A stretch of 64,000 bases of DNA, taken from positions 8,642,367 to 8,706,366 of the forward strand of contig CM040446.1 of assembly GCA_022749755.1 (NCBI GenBank), read 5' to 3'. A program made the position numbers and the translations under genes. Positions 45,590 to 57,388 of this stretch are shown here, piece after piece; positions within the stretch are counted from its first letter, which is position 1; each line of letters starts with the position of its first letter. This DNA comes from Azadirachta indica (taxonomy: Eukaryota; Streptophyta; Magnoliopsida; Sapindales; Meliaceae). The notes beneath the pieces were generated by a model. It was not told where the DNA came from. It worked only from the letters and a program-made list of their open reading frames with translations, and ran no database searches.

Positions 45590-47670
45590 ATAAGGTTTTA
45601 CACGATGTCCATTTATTTTAAATGTTGTTTGAGTCTTTGGATTTAACAATTCTACCGCTCCATAAGGAAAGACTTGGACTATTGGAAACGGTCCACACTA
45701 TTTTGACTTTAACTTTCCTGAAAACAATTTAAAACGAGAGTTAAACAAAAGAACATTCATCACAAGATAAAGAGATTTATGAATTAGGCCTTTGTCATGA
45801 TAATGCTTAGTACGTTTTTTTGTAAATTTTGCATTCTCATAGGCTTCATCCTGAATCTCTTCTAACTCATTAAGTTGAAGTAAATGCTTCTCTCCTGCCA
45901 TTTTCATGTCCATGTTCAGCTCTTTAATTGCCCAATATGCCTTGTGCCCAAGCTCTACGAGTAAGTGGTATGCCTTTCTAAAAATCAATTGATATGGGCT
46001 CATGCCAATAGGTGTCTTGTACACTGTGCGATATGCCCACAATGCATCATTCAACTTAACCACCCAATCTTTCCTTGAAGGTCGTACTGTCCTTTCCAAA
46101 ATTCCCTTGATTTGGCGATTGCTAACCTCAACTTGGCTCGAAGTTTGTGGATGGTATAGAGTTGCTACTTTATGTGTAATGTTATACTTTTTCAATAACC
46201 AGTCAAAGAGTTTGTTACAAAAATGACTTCCTCCATCACTAATTATGGCCTTTGGTGTCTCAAACCTGCTAAATATCATATCTTTCAAAAATTTCACAAT
46301 ACAATTAGCATCATTAGTTCGGGTTGGTATAGCTTTAACCCATTTGGACACATAATCAACTGCAACTAATATGTACCGAAAACCAAATGAAGATGGAAAA
46401 GGTCCCATGAAATTAATCGCCCGTACATCAAAAAGCTCAAGAACAAGATTGTTTGCTAAAGGCATCTCATTTCTCTTATTAATGTTACCACTCCTCTGAC
46501 ATTTATCACAATGTAAACAAAAATTATGAGCATTTTTGAAGAGAGTTAGCCAATAAAAACCAGATTGCAATAACTTGAGGGCTGTTTTCTTACCACCGAA
46601 ATGACCTCCGCAATGAAGCTCATGGCAAAAGGTTAGAATACTCTCATGTCCATCTTCAGGCACACATCGATGAATGATCTGATCTTGACAAAGCTTGAAA
46701 AAATATGGCTCATCCCAAAAATAATGCTTGCAAGAAAATAAAAATCTCTTCTTTTCCTGAAATGTGAGGTTAGGCTGCAACACACCACAAGCAAGATAAT
46801 TGACAATATCTGCATACCATGGTTCATGACCTAAAGAAAACATGTGTTCAAGAGAAAAAGTTTCAACAATCGGTTGTTTTTCTTTGTGTTCATATGTGTC
46901 AAAATTTGAAAGTAACCTAGAAAGATGATCAGCGGCAACATTCTCACTACCTTTCTTGTCCCTTATTTCTAGATCAAATTCTTGCAAAAGCAACACCCAC
47001 CAAATCAATCTTGGCTTCGCATTTGGTTTTATTAATAAATATTTCAATGCCGCATGATCCGAATGCACAATGACTTTAGATCTTACCAAGTATGACCTAA
47101 ATTTGTCTAATGCAAATACAACAGCCAAAAACTCTTTTTCAGTGGTGGAATAATTTAGTTGGGCATCATTGAGTGTTCTACTAGTATAATAAATAGCATG
47201 CAAACGCTTCTCTACTCTCTGCCCGAAAACAACCCCTATAGCATAATCCGATGCATCACACATAATCTCAAAAGGTAACAACCAATTAGGTGCCATGATA
47301 ATAGGGCCTGAAGTTAATTTTTCTTTCAAAGAATTGAAGGCGGCAAGGCAATTATCATTAAAATCAAAAGGAACATTTTTAGATAACAAACTACATAATG
47401 GACGACTTATTTTAGAGAAATCTTTAATAAATAATCTATAAAAACCTGCATGTCCTAAAAAATTCCTAATTCCCTTAACTGAAGTAGTGGGTGGTCATTT
47501 AGCAATCAAATCAATTTTCGCCTTATCAACTTCAATGCCTCTACTAGATATAATATGCCCTAGCACAATGTCTTGCTGCACCATAAAATGACTTTTTTCC
47601 CAACTAAGCATCAAATTACACTCAATGCATCTCTCAAGAACCAAAGTCAATTTATAGAGACAATCATGGA
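45590..47670 (-). pseudogene. Ath2 Pol: RT end, RNase H and integrase
   Basis: A 563-codon open stretch (45698-47389) plus flanking pieces. RNase H has [30 protein letters not shown] and ADHLSRL. Integrase has the HHCC region ([14 protein letters not shown] ... CLHCDKC), ISDGGSHF and QVEVSNRQ. The first catalytic Asp of the usual GIDFMG is Asn ([12 protein letters not shown] to AAT near 46415). One stop separates the C-terminal [14 protein letters not shown] part (to about 45590). The RT part left of 47670 keeps MVQQDIVLGHIISSRGIEVDK but is cut by the family A LTR. The long frame looks recent, but the integrase should be inactive. Confidence 0.88.
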
Positions 47671-48324
47671 AAATTCTCAGAGTTTCAAAGAAAACACTCA
47701 CCACTCTATGGAAAATTCTCCAAGAAATACAAAATATAAAACACAAGAATTTTATTAAACTTAACTCAGAAAAACTTGATTTCAATACTATATACTTAAA
47801 TCCTTTACATAAGTTCCTACAACAAAAGAAATGTCAAAGGTTAGGCCAACAACCCCTAGAAATTTTAATGGTTAGGCCAACAACCATTACCTAATTTTGA
47901 CAAATGAAAACAAACATTTAAAATTTTTTGAAGATAAATCAAAACAGTTAAGACTTTAAATTACAACTCACCAAATCCTTCTATCTATCATTTAGAAATT
48001 AAACAAAATACATTGAATTGAAACTAAAAAACCTTTAAAATTCGTGCATCCAGATTTTGTCTTGAAAATGAATATATTGTGAAAAAGTTATCATAACTTT
48101 CTCTAGAGAACTCAAAATGTAAAACCGTAAACTTCTATAGAAAGTTTACTTCTTAAAATTTCCTGTGGCACCAACCTCTTTCTGAAATATTACTTCAGTG
48201 AATATAGTTTAAATTTCGAAATTACCCCTCTGACAATGTCTTCATAACTTAGCAAATTAGGCTAATCATCTTGAACTTATTGGTACTTAAATTTTGATCT
48301 TGATGTTTGGACACTCCCGTGTCA
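47671..48324 (-). mobile_element. Family A element 2, 3' LTR (outer end truncated)
   Basis: Matches 51950-52595. The first 115-130 bp of the LTR as read on the plus strand are missing, and Athila RT abuts directly. The inner end gtgtca (48319-48324) is followed by a purine-rich tract on the minus strand. Since the outer terminus is gone, no target duplication can be read on this side. Confidence 0.85.
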
Positions 48325-49660
48325 ATCTCCCTTAGTTGAAAAAGACTCATTTTTAAGTTTATATTATTATGATCCTCATAGTATAGAGATAAATCCAAAA
48401 CGTTGAATCTAAATGGAACACAATAATTTTCTGGTAACTTAATCTTATAAGCATTTTCTCCAATTCATTGCAATACCGTAAATGATCCATCAGCTTTAGG
48501 CTTGAGTTTAGCATATTTTCCAGGTGGAAAACATGCTTTGCAAAGATGTATCCAAAGTAAATCTCCTTCCTTGAACTCAACATGCTTGCGATGTTTGTTT
48601 GCAAAAAGTTGATACTTCTCATTTTGTTTCAGAATTCTGTCACGAACTTGCTCATGAAGCTTTTTGATAGTCTTAACTCTTTCTTCAGCATCTCCACTAA
48701 AGTATTGATGAATTGGAAGTGGAGCTAAATCCATTGGACTGATAGGATTTTTACCATAAACTACCTCAAAAGGACTTTGACTAGTAGATTGGCTAGTTGA
48801 TCGATTATAAGCAAACTCAATTTTAGGCAAAATAACATCCCACTGTCGGATATTCTTACCAACATAACTTCGTAAGAGATTTCCCAAACTCCATTCGTCA
48901 CTTCTATTTGACCATTAGTTTGAGGATGATGAGAAGAGATAAAATTGAGACTAGTGCCAAGTTTTCTCCATAGTGTTCGCCAAAAGTGACTCAAAAACTT
49001 GTAATCTCGATCAGAAACGATGGTTTTTGGAATACCATGCAGCTTCACTACCTCTTTGAAATACAAATCAGCCACATTAGAGGCATCCGCTGTTTTGTTG
49101 CATGGAATAAAATGAGCCATTTTAGAAAACCTATCCACCACGACCATGACAGAATCTTTATTTCTTTGAGTTCTTGGTAACCCAACAATAAAATCTAGAC
49201 TAATATCTTCCGATGGAGCGTTAGGCACTGGTAATGGAGTATACAAACCCATATTTTGTCCATGACTTTTTGCAACATGGCAGATCTTACACCTTTCCAC
49301 ATGCTTCATCACATCGCATCCCATCTTTAGCCAAAAAAACTTATCTTTCAAGAGAACAAGTTTTTTATCTCTACCAAAGTGACCTCAACACAACTATCAT
49401 GAGCGTCCACGATAATAGACTCTCTTAAAGAACACTGAGGAATGCACAGATAATTACCTTTAAAGAGATAGCCCTCTTGCCACAAAAATTGCTTGTAAGG
49501 ATGACTTTCAAATTCTGCGCATATCTTTCCGAAGTCTGGATCACTTGCATATAATTCCTTCATGACTTTAAAGCCTATGACTTTCACTTGCATTGAGGAT
49601 AGCGAGGAATGTTTTCGGCTAAGTGCATCAGCTAAAACATTTTGAACTCCAGATTTGTGC
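48325..49660 (-). pseudogene. Family A element 2 integrase
   Basis: Zinc-binding part with [14 protein letters not shown] (49300). The core shows all three catalytic positions: [17 protein letters not shown] and NGQIEVTN (about 48900). Directly after the Glu motif a 1-bp deletion, relative to 1020-1030 in element 1, shifts the frame into the piece at 48465-48887 ([10 protein letters not shown]...GDLLWIHL). Another shift near 48470 leads to the tail. Element 2 thus lost integrase by frameshift rather than by catalytic change. Confidence 0.85.
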
Positions 49661-50665
49661 TTGATGGTGAAGTTGAAAGATTGAAGAAATTCAACCCATC
49701 CAACATGTCTTCTATTTAGCTTCTATTGGCTATTGATGAATTTCAAGACCTCATGATCTAAATAGGAAACAAATGGTTTTGAAAGAAGATATTGACTCCA
49801 ATGAGTCAAAGAGCGATAGACTGTATACAACTTCTTATCATAAGTAGAATATTTCTTGCGAGATTCATTTTGTTTCTCACTGAAGAAAGCAATTGGTTTG
49901 TTTCCTTGGCTCAAAACACCACCAATTCCAGTATTTGATACATCATATTCAACTTCGAACACTTGGTTAAAATCTGGAAGTGAAAAAAAAAGGTGCTTGA
50001 GTTACCTTGCTTTTGATAGTGTCAAAGCTCTTTTACGTTTCTTCTGTCCACTTGAAAGCTTCTCCCTTAAGACACTCAGTAATTGGAGCAACAATTGTGC
50101 TAAATCCTTTAATAAAACGCCGATAAAACGATACAAGGCCATGAAAACTCCGAATGTCATGCAAAGACTTAAGCGTTGGCCAGTTGAGGATTGCTTCTAC
50201 CTTGTTGGAATCCATCTTGATGCCTTCTTTAGATACAATATACCCCAAAAAGACTAGGCTTTTAGCATATAAATTTTGTTGTTGCAGTGTGTCGAACACT
50301 TGACGGAGATGGTTGACACGTTGTTCTTCATCCTTGCTATATACAAGAATATCATCAAAGTACACAACAACAAATTATCCGATGAAAGGCTTAAAAACAT
50401 GATTCATCAATCATGTAAAAGTGCTTGGAGCATTAGAGAGACCAAAGGGCATCACCATCCATTCATAAAGCCCATCTCGAGTTTTAAAAGCAGTTTTTCA
50501 TTCATCTCCAAGTTGCATTCTGATTTGATGATAGCCACTCCGAAGATCAATCTTTGAAAAGATTTTAGCCCCATGAAGTTGGTCTGAAAGATCATCTAGG
50601 CGTGGAATTGGAAAGCAATAATCAACTGTTATCTTATTTGCTGCTCTACTATCGACGCACATACG
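49661..50665 (-). pseudogene. Family A element 2 RT C-terminal part and RNase H
   Basis: RNase H (49723-49962) with VEYDVSNTG (normally ECDAS, so the motif is altered), PIAFFSEKQ and YDKKLYTVY (catalytic Glu changed). The RT/connection part (50033-50365) has FDDILVYSKDEEQ and [10 protein letters not shown]. The YFDD box is intact at about 50351-50362, but frames shift near 50370 and 50000. Confidence 0.82.
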
Positions 50666-51605
50666 TCACGATCCATCTTTTTTTGGTACTAAAAGTGTAG
50701 GAACAGCACAAGGATTCTTACTTTCTAGAACTAATCCCTTTGCAATCAGCTCATCAATTTGTTTTTGTAACTCTTCATGCTCTTTTAGACTCATTCGGTA
50801 AGCCGCCTTGTTTGGTATAACAGCTCCTGGTATAAGATCAATGCAATGTTGAGTGTCTCTGATCGAAGGAAGTCCAGGTGGGATCTCCTCTGGAACAATA
50901 TCATGAAATTCTTCAAAAAGTTGCTTCATGATCTGCGGTGGTTCATTGCCATCTTCATTTTCTCCCAAAACAAGAAGATAAAAAATATTGCCACTCTTCT
51001 TTGCCTTTCTTTTAAATTCGGAAAGAGTAAGAAAAATGTTTCCCTTTCCTTTAAAAAGTTTAGTAGCACTTTTCATATTGTCAAGATTGAAAACACTCTT
51101 GACACCACCCTTTTTAAAAGAATAAGTGTTTTTAAAACCACCATATATGTTCTTTTTACTATATCTCCAAGGATATCTATTTAAATGATAACAATTCATA
51201 GGAACAATTTCAAACCAAGTTTCATTTTGACACTTCTCCTCAATAAAAAATGAAATAAAGTAGTGTTTGGTTACCTTACTTTCAACTTCTTCATCTCCTT
51301 TAGTAAACTTTTCCACTTTTGTCTTCATTTCATCTTCATGAAATTTTCCTCCTTCAAAGGTCCTATAAATAGGTTCTACCTTATCTTCTTCCTCTGGGTA
51401 GTCGTCATACTTTGCTTCCATGTAGTCTCCCTTTTCTTCTACTTCAACAATGGATTCACAGACAGGCTGCACATCATCTTCTTCCTTTATGTAGTCATGT
51501 TCTGCCTCCATGTAGTCTTCTCTATCTCCTTCATCAATAAGATTTTCATGGACAGGTTCTTCATGTTGCTGACTTCTTTGTAGATTTTCATATGCCTCAA
51601 AAAGT
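50666..51605 (-). pseudogene. Family A element 2 Gag-protease-RT fusion lacking the Gag core
   Basis: A frame open from about 51605 to 50666 that joins a Gag leader (ENLQRSQQHEEPVHENL) to an acidic linker. It continues into the protease C-terminal half (WFEIVPMNCYHLNRYPWRY, GGFKNTYSF) and the RT N-terminus (EEIPPGLPSIRDTQHCIDL to VPKKDGS). Compared with element 1, the capsid core, zinc knuckle and protease active site are absent, and the frame stays open across the gap. The product could not form capsid or cleave polyprotein. Such copies need helper proteins to move. Confidence 0.8.
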
Positions 51606-51807
51606 TGTTAGAATTTGATTTATTTGTCTTCTCATATCTTGTAATCGAATATCATGAGGATAGGTTTGGTGATTGGGAAACTAAACTCAAAATACTTTAG
51701 GTAATGACAAGTTGCCATAACTTCAGAGGCTTGTAAGAATCTTTTGGTTTTGGGCTATGACAAGATTTTAGGTTGGTTTGTGAACAAAGTTTTGAAAGGA
51801 TCTTTCG
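51606..51807 (-). mobile_element. Family A element 2 leader
   Basis: Short non-coding leader between PBS and the remaining open frame. No unusual element was seen. Confidence 0.6.
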
Positions 51808-51819
51808 GCTCTGATACCA
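51808..51819 (-). other. Primer-binding site of family A element 2
   Basis: Minus-strand TGGTATCAGAGC is a perfect 12-nt match to the initiator tRNA-Met complement, three bases from the LTR start at 51823. Confidence 0.92.
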
Positions 51820-51822
51820 AAT

Positions 51823-52595
51823 TGATACCGAAAAATGGAGGTATGTGAGAAAATTAATGTTTGCTAATGAAAAATATATTACTAAGCTCTATTCCTAATA
51901 TTAACAACAAAGGGATACAAAGACACCATCCTAAAATTGTTATTAAAGATTGTAGAGTTTCAAAAAAAGCACTCACCACTCTATGAAAAATTCTCCAAGA
52001 GATACAGAGTATAAAACACAAGAATTTTATTAAACTTAACTCAAAAAAATTTGATTTCAATACTACATACTTGAAGCCTTTATATAGGCCCTTATAAGGA
52101 AAAAAATGTCAAATATTAGGCCAACAACCCCTAAAAATTTCAATAGTTAGGTCAACAATCATTACCTAACTTTGACAAATGAAAACAAACAATTAAAATT
52201 CTTTGAAGATAAACCTAAACAGCTAAGACTTTGAATTATAACTCATCAAATTCTTCTATCATTTAGAAATTAAACAAAACACATTGAATTTAAGTTAAAA
52301 AATCTTTAAAATTCGTGTATCCAGATTTTGCCTTGAAATTGAACAAGTTGTGAAGAAGTTATCATAACTTTCTCTAGAGAACTCCAAATGTAAAACCGTA
52401 AACTTCCATAGAAAGTCTACTTCTTCAACTTTCCAGTGACACCAATCTCTTTTTGAAATATTACTTTAGTGAATACAGTTTAAAATTTGAAATTACCCCT
52501 CTAACAGTGTCTTCATAACTTAGCAAATTAGAGTAATCTTCTTGAACTTATTAGCACTTAAGTTTTGCTCTTGATGTTCGGACACTCTTGTGTCA
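51823..52595 (-). mobile_element. Family A element 2, 5' LTR (complete, 773 bp)
   Basis: Runs from tgatac to gtgtca, the reference copy for this family. Outside lies caaat (52596-52600) and then Athila gag, continuous with 18390-18410 of Ath1. The insertion edge on this side is therefore clean. A TATA box is present on the minus strand. Confidence 0.92.
52078..52088 (-). promoter_or_regulatory. TATA box in family A LTR
   Basis: CTATATAAAGG on the minus strand, about 255 bp from the PBS-side end, is a near-consensus plant TATA box placed as expected for the U3/R border. Confidence 0.6.
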
Positions 52596-54322
52596 CAAAT
52601 TTTGTTAAAGTACTGCACTAGCAACTTCTGAGACCATAACTTTCTCATTATTCTCATATCTTCTCTTTTTGGTGTTGAGTTCCTTGAAAAATTTTGCATA
52701 TGATGGTATATTCCTAATAACATTCAAAAGAGGTAAGTTAATATCAACATTAGAAAGCATTTAAAAAATCTCAAAAAATTGTTTATCTTTCTTATTTTCT
52801 CTTAAACGGTGCGGATAAGGAATTGGAGGCCTATAAGGCTTGGTTGCCTTATGGAGCGATGGAGTAGAAGCTGAATCCTTCTCTTTGCTCTTCTCAGAAT
52901 GCTTAGAAGGTTGGGAATCTTTAGCTTGTTCTTCTTTGGAAACTTCTTGCTCCCCATTTTCTGCATCAAGTGGTAAATCATTAGAATTTTCATTATCCAA
53001 ATGTTTGTTAATAATTTTACCACTTCGTAAAACTGTAACAGCTTTTGCTTGCTCGAGTTGGCTAGGTAATTTTCCTTTTTGATGTCCTTGCATGTGTTCT
53101 GCAAGTTGCCCAACTTGTATTTCTACCCTCTTCATAGATACTTTTAAGGAATCCAACCGTTGACTATGTCTCTCATGGTTTTCTTTACTAACTTGAATGA
53201 AGGTGTTCAAGCTCTACTCCAATGTTGGTCTTCTACGTTGTTCAGGTGGCATGGCTTGGATTTGATGTTGATTTGGCCTTGAGTTTTGAGCATATGTTGG
53301 ATTGTTATTAGTCTTCCAAGAGAAATTCAGATGATTTCTCCAACTTGGGTTATATCTGTTTGCAAAACGATCATGTCTTAGCCTAGGTTGGTAAGACTCC
53401 ATCAAATTAGCTTATTTTTGTTCGCCATCTATGTAAGAATTACAAGACAAAGAACAAGTGTTAGCATTATGCCCATAAATACCACAAATTCCACACATAC
53501 CTTATGAGTTGGCTGGTTATTGGTCATAATGAGTTTGACTTGCTTAGTCAATTCAGCAAGTTGCATTGCCATTTCATTGTTGAAGCTTAAATCATACACC
53601 CCAACTCTCCTTCCTCTTGCACTCTTTTGCTGCGAATTAGCACCCAACATTTCATATAGGTCATATGTCTCTTCTGCAATCTTTTCTCCCATGGCTCCAT
53701 CAACGACATTATCAACCGTGTATTGACATTGTTACGTCAATCCATCATAGAAAAATTAGTTTTTTAGCTACAAGCGGAAAATAATGGTGAGGACATTAGA
53801 TAAGAAGCATCTTGAATCTATCCCATGCTTCATGGAAAAAGTCTCCCTCCATTTGAGAAAAAGTAGCAATTTTAGTTCTTAACTCAGTGGTTTTTTGGTA
53901 GAGTAGAATTTTCTCATGAATTTATTGTAAACCGCTTCTCATGTTATTAAAGATCTTGGTGGAAGAGTCATCAATCAAGCTTTAACTCTATCTTTCAGCG
54001 TATAGGGAAAACATCTCATTCTAAGTTGATCCTCGATTAATCCTTGCAAAGGAAAAGTTTGCACTGTTGCATAAAAATCCCTAATAAAAATCAAAGGGTC
54101 TTCGTTAGGAATTCCATAAAAAGAAGGCAACATGGAATAATGTATATTTTTTTATCTCATAATTTCATGCAGCATTCTCCAATTGTATGCAAGATGTAGA
54201 AGTGCTAACAATCGGCATTGCATACTCTTTCATCACCCTTTGACTTTCGGCTACTTCCGTTGTTTGGGCCTCCATGCTTGTTGTTTCCTCAACAATTTCT
54301 TCTTCTTGTTCAGTACGTAATT
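52596..54322 (-). pseudogene. Ath2 Gag (3' part cut by family A element)
   Basis: Parallels Ath1 18390-19790. The piece at 52761-53210 has a Gln/Lys-rich linker and PPIPYPHRLRENKKDKQF. The piece at 53214-53405 holds WRNHLNFSWKTNNNPTYA. At 53429-53692 are ARGRRVGVYDLSFNNEMAMQ and a CVEFVVFMG-type frameshifted zinc knuckle. N-terminal codons (53860-54200) are retained here but deleted in Ath1. Frames are broken several times. The protease and first half of RT expected between this and 47670 are missing. Confidence 0.8.
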
Positions 54323-54339
54323 GTTGTTTCCTCAACAAT
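54323..54339. repeat. Templated filler at a rearrangement junction
   Basis: gttgtttcctcaacaat repeats the 17 bases at 54280-54296 exactly. It sits precisely between Ath2 gag (ending cgtaatt) and a B LTR fragment (ataatttttgaac). Short copied fillers like this are typical of end-joining or template-switch repair. Confidence 0.8.
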
Positions 54340-54618
54340 AATTTTTGAACATTTTCATATTAATTTTCTTGAACTCCGATCGCTTAAATAATGTTCACTG
54401 AGCCTAATTCTTCAAGACATGTATTTTGAATTGTATTTGAATCACACATCTTTTTAGTTAGTCCATTTAAGGCATTTTGCAATGTCTTGACTCTACCTCT
54501 TATAATCGGTCCACTCGGCACGCTTAGCGAATTATATAGATGTTGCAATTGAGTGTCTCTAGCCTTATATATGAGTTTTTCCTCTTATTTATATGGTTGC
54601 ACAATTTCGTTTGCATCA
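54340..54618 (-). mobile_element. Family B LTR fragment B6 (3' LTR, inner end)
   Basis: Matches 40215-40517. It retains the TGATGC end (minus) and the integrase-tail codons (GPIIRGRVKTL-like, about 54490-54520). Its outer part is missing at the filler junction. Confidence 0.83.
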
Positions 54619-54821
54619 TTCTCTTTCTCTTGAAAATGAGATAAGTCAGAAACATTAAAGTTTGTACTAACCCCATACTTGTCTGGTAGTTCAAGTTTGT
54701 AGGCATTGTCATTGATGCGTTCCGCTACTCGAAATGGGCCATCTCCTCTTGATAGAAGTTTAGAACGTTTTTGCTCAGGAGAACGCTCGTTCCTCATATG
54801 TAACCAAAGCCAATCTCCTAG
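54619..54821 (-). pseudogene. B-type integrase C-terminus
   Basis: Encodes GDWLWLHMRNERSPEQ, a GDGPFRV core, NDNAYKLELPDKYGV and FNVSDLSHFQEKEN, then continues without a stop into the LTR (NDANEIVQ). The purine-rich codons before the LTR double as the polypurine tract. A plus-strand D element cuts it off at 54822. Confidence 0.82.
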
Positions 54822-55666
54822 TGATGCAAATACGGATGCACATAAGAGCAATGATCCAATTCAGCTACCTAATGGTCCTGTTACAAGAGCAAGAATGAAG
54901 AAATTCAAAGATGCATTGAATGTGATGATTCAAGGTTTGTGGGATGATCTTGCAACAATTCAAGAGTGTAAGAAAGAGTCAAATATCAAGCTTGGAGTTC
55001 AAGACAATAATCAGAGCTTGGTAACATTGACACAAATACAAGAAGGCAAAACTTAAAGATTAAAGCTTCTACGGAATTCAACTTCTCAAATTTGTATAAG
55101 GCCATATTCGAATGATGTCTCAAGGCTAAGCAAGCATGTTCAAGTCTTTTAATTGCAGTTCGAATCAGATCGTCATCATGATGCAAGTTTTGGATTCTAT
55201 GAGTCAGTTTGGGCTAAGTTGCTGTTTAAGCCCATTAGCTATTTTAGTTTTATTTATAAACATATATTTATAGTTTGTTATGTGTTTGGGCTGTTAACGC
55301 TAATTATTAAGCCCAAATTCAGTTTATTTTATTTTAAATTAGAATAAGTTTAATTTTGTGGCCAAACACTCCAATTAGGGTTACTTATCTCTTGTAACCT
55401 TATATATTCAGCCACATGCTCCCATGGAGGGGGAATTACTTTTTCGAATGAAATTAAATTGAGTGTTTTCTCTTGTTTTGATTCTTGCTTGAATCAAGGT
55501 TTTTATAATCAAAGCTAATTACTTTGAGGGTATTTATTCTAAGGTTTTATTTTACAAGTTGAAATTGGGTTGCAGACTTGGGTGAATCTGATTTAGTTTT
55601 CCAAGAGGTTGCTTCCATGCGTAAAGATATTGGGTCTCAAGTTTAATATACTCGGGGTTCGTATCA
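54822..55666 (+). mobile_element. Outer D element, 5' LTR
   Basis: An 845-bp LTR, TGATGC...GTATCA. It contains the open integrase-tail frame (54829-55056) with GPVTRARMKKFKDALNVMI. The five bases before it are cctag; its 3' end is beyond the window, so the target duplication cannot be tested. Confidence 0.9.
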
Positions 55667-55669
55667 GTT

Positions 55670-55681
55670 TGGTATCAGAGT
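55670..55681 (+). other. Primer-binding site of outer D element
   Basis: TGGTATCAGAGT, 11 of 12 matches to the initiator tRNA-Met complement, three bases after the LTR. Confidence 0.88.
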
Positions 55682-56510
55682 TACGGCTCTAAATCAGGTT
55701 ATATCGTCTTTCAAATTTGTCTATTTGTTTCTTTAGTTTCTGAGTCTGTTTTGCTTCAATTCCATTTATTTTCATTTTTTGTGTCTATTATATCAAAAAA
55801 AAAAAAAACAAGAAGACGGTTTCCTTTCAATTCACAGCAAGTCAAGTTTGGGTTATTATATCAATCTCCAATTCGGTTGATTTAGTCTTTGTCTAATTCG
55901 TTTCTTTTGTATCTCTTTTTATTTATTTTTGTTTGGTCACTCCTAAGTGTTTGGAAGTAAAAAAAAAAAATTAAAAAAAAAAAGAGAAAAGCAGAGCATT
56001 TGGCCAAGAGAAGAAAAAAAAAGAAAAAAAGGGGCAGGTGTTGAACGAAAATAAGGAGAATAAAAAGAAAAATCAGATTACTTCAAGGAGTTTGACCAAA
56101 TCAAGCCTACATTCCAAAATAAGATAGAATTTGCTTCCTATTCTTTCCATAATTTTTGGTTGACTTTCTTATTCCTGTACTGAATTTTTTTTTTCTTTGG
56201 TCTTAATATTCCGTTTACCATTTCTAAAATCTATTTCCTAGTCCTTGTGCTTACCTAATTTGTTGCCTATCTAAATTAGTTTTATTTTACTTTTCATTGT
56301 ATTTAGTAAGTTTGTATAAATTTTGATTTTTGCAACTAATCTTAATAAGAGAATTAGAGTGAAAAAAGGCTTAGTGTGAGCTTATCTAGAGAAAAGCCAT
56401 AAATTAAGTGTGAAACACGAGCGAACTTGAGTGATAACATTACGTGAGTGAAACACGTGAGGGAGTGAAGTGAGGAAATTATTCTTTTGCTTTACTAACT
56501 GTCTTGCAGG
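55682..56510 (+). mobile_element. Outer D element, 5' leader
   Basis: About 830 bp of non-coding leader with A-rich (55796-55808, 55960-56030) and T-rich tracts, ending just before the Gag ATG. It is mirrored in the inner element at 61318-62153. No frame of note. Confidence 0.8.
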
Positions 56511-56539
56511 ATGAGTGGACAAGCAAGAAATCCACAAAG
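56511..56539 (+). CDS. Outer D element Gag, first codons (interrupted)
   Basis: ATG at 56511 opens MSGQARNPQ and is cut within the next codon by the inner D element. The same nine residues start the inner element's Gag, which supports this start. The last five bases, caaag (56535-56539), are the target duplication. The frame continues at 63018-63022 and beyond. Confidence 0.9.
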
Positions 56540-57388
56540 TGATATGAACCCCGAGTATATTAAACTTGAGACCCAATATCTTTACGCATGGAAGCAACTT
56601 CTTGGAAAGCTAAATCAGATTCACCCAAGTCTGTAACCCAATTTCAACTTGTGAAATAGAACCTTAGAATAAATACCCTGAAAGTAATTAGCTTTGATTG
56701 TAAGAACCTTGATTCAAGCAAGAATCAAAATAAGAGAAAACACTCTCAATTTAATTTCATTCAAGAAAAGTAATTGCCGCCTCCATGGGAGCATGTGACT
56801 AAATATATAAGGGTACAGGAGATAAATAACCCTAATTGGAGTGTTTGGCCACAAAATTAAACTTATTCTAACTTTAAATAAAATAAACTGAATTTGGGTT
56901 TAATAATTACCATTAACAGCCCAAACACATAACAAATTATAAATATATATTTATAAATAAGACTAAAATAGATGATGGGCTTGAACAGCAACTTAGCCCA
57001 AACTGGCACATGGAATCCGAAACTTGCATCATGATGACGATCTGATTCAAACTGCAATTAAAAGAACTTGAACATGCTTGCTTACCTTGAAACATCATTC
57101 GAATATGGTCTTATACAAATTTGAGAAGTTGAATTCCGTAGAAGCTTTAATCTTCAGGTTTTGCCTTCTTGTACTTATGTCAATGTTACCAAGCTCTGAT
57201 TATTGTCTTGAAGTCCAAGCTTGATATTTGACTCTTTCTTACACTCTTGAATTGTTGTAAGATCATCCCACAAACCTTGAATCATCCCATTCGATGCATC
57301 TTTGAATTTCTTCATTCTTGCTCTTGTAACGGGACCATTAGGTAGCTGAATTGGATCATTGCTCTTGTGTGCATCCGTATTTGCATCA
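56540..57388 (-). mobile_element. Inner D element 3' LTR
   Basis: TGATAT...TGCATCA. It contains the end of the Pol frame (to 57175) with GPVTRARMKKFKDASNGMI. The adjacent minus-strand purine tract GAGGAGCGAGGGAA (57389-57402) is the polypurine tract. Confidence 0.93.

Noticed and set aside
45698..47389. 563-codon frame as an intact gene
   Set aside because: Although long, it is an internal stretch of Athila pol starting mid-domain. It has an integrase Asp-to-Asn change and a stop before the C-terminus, so it is a pseudogene.
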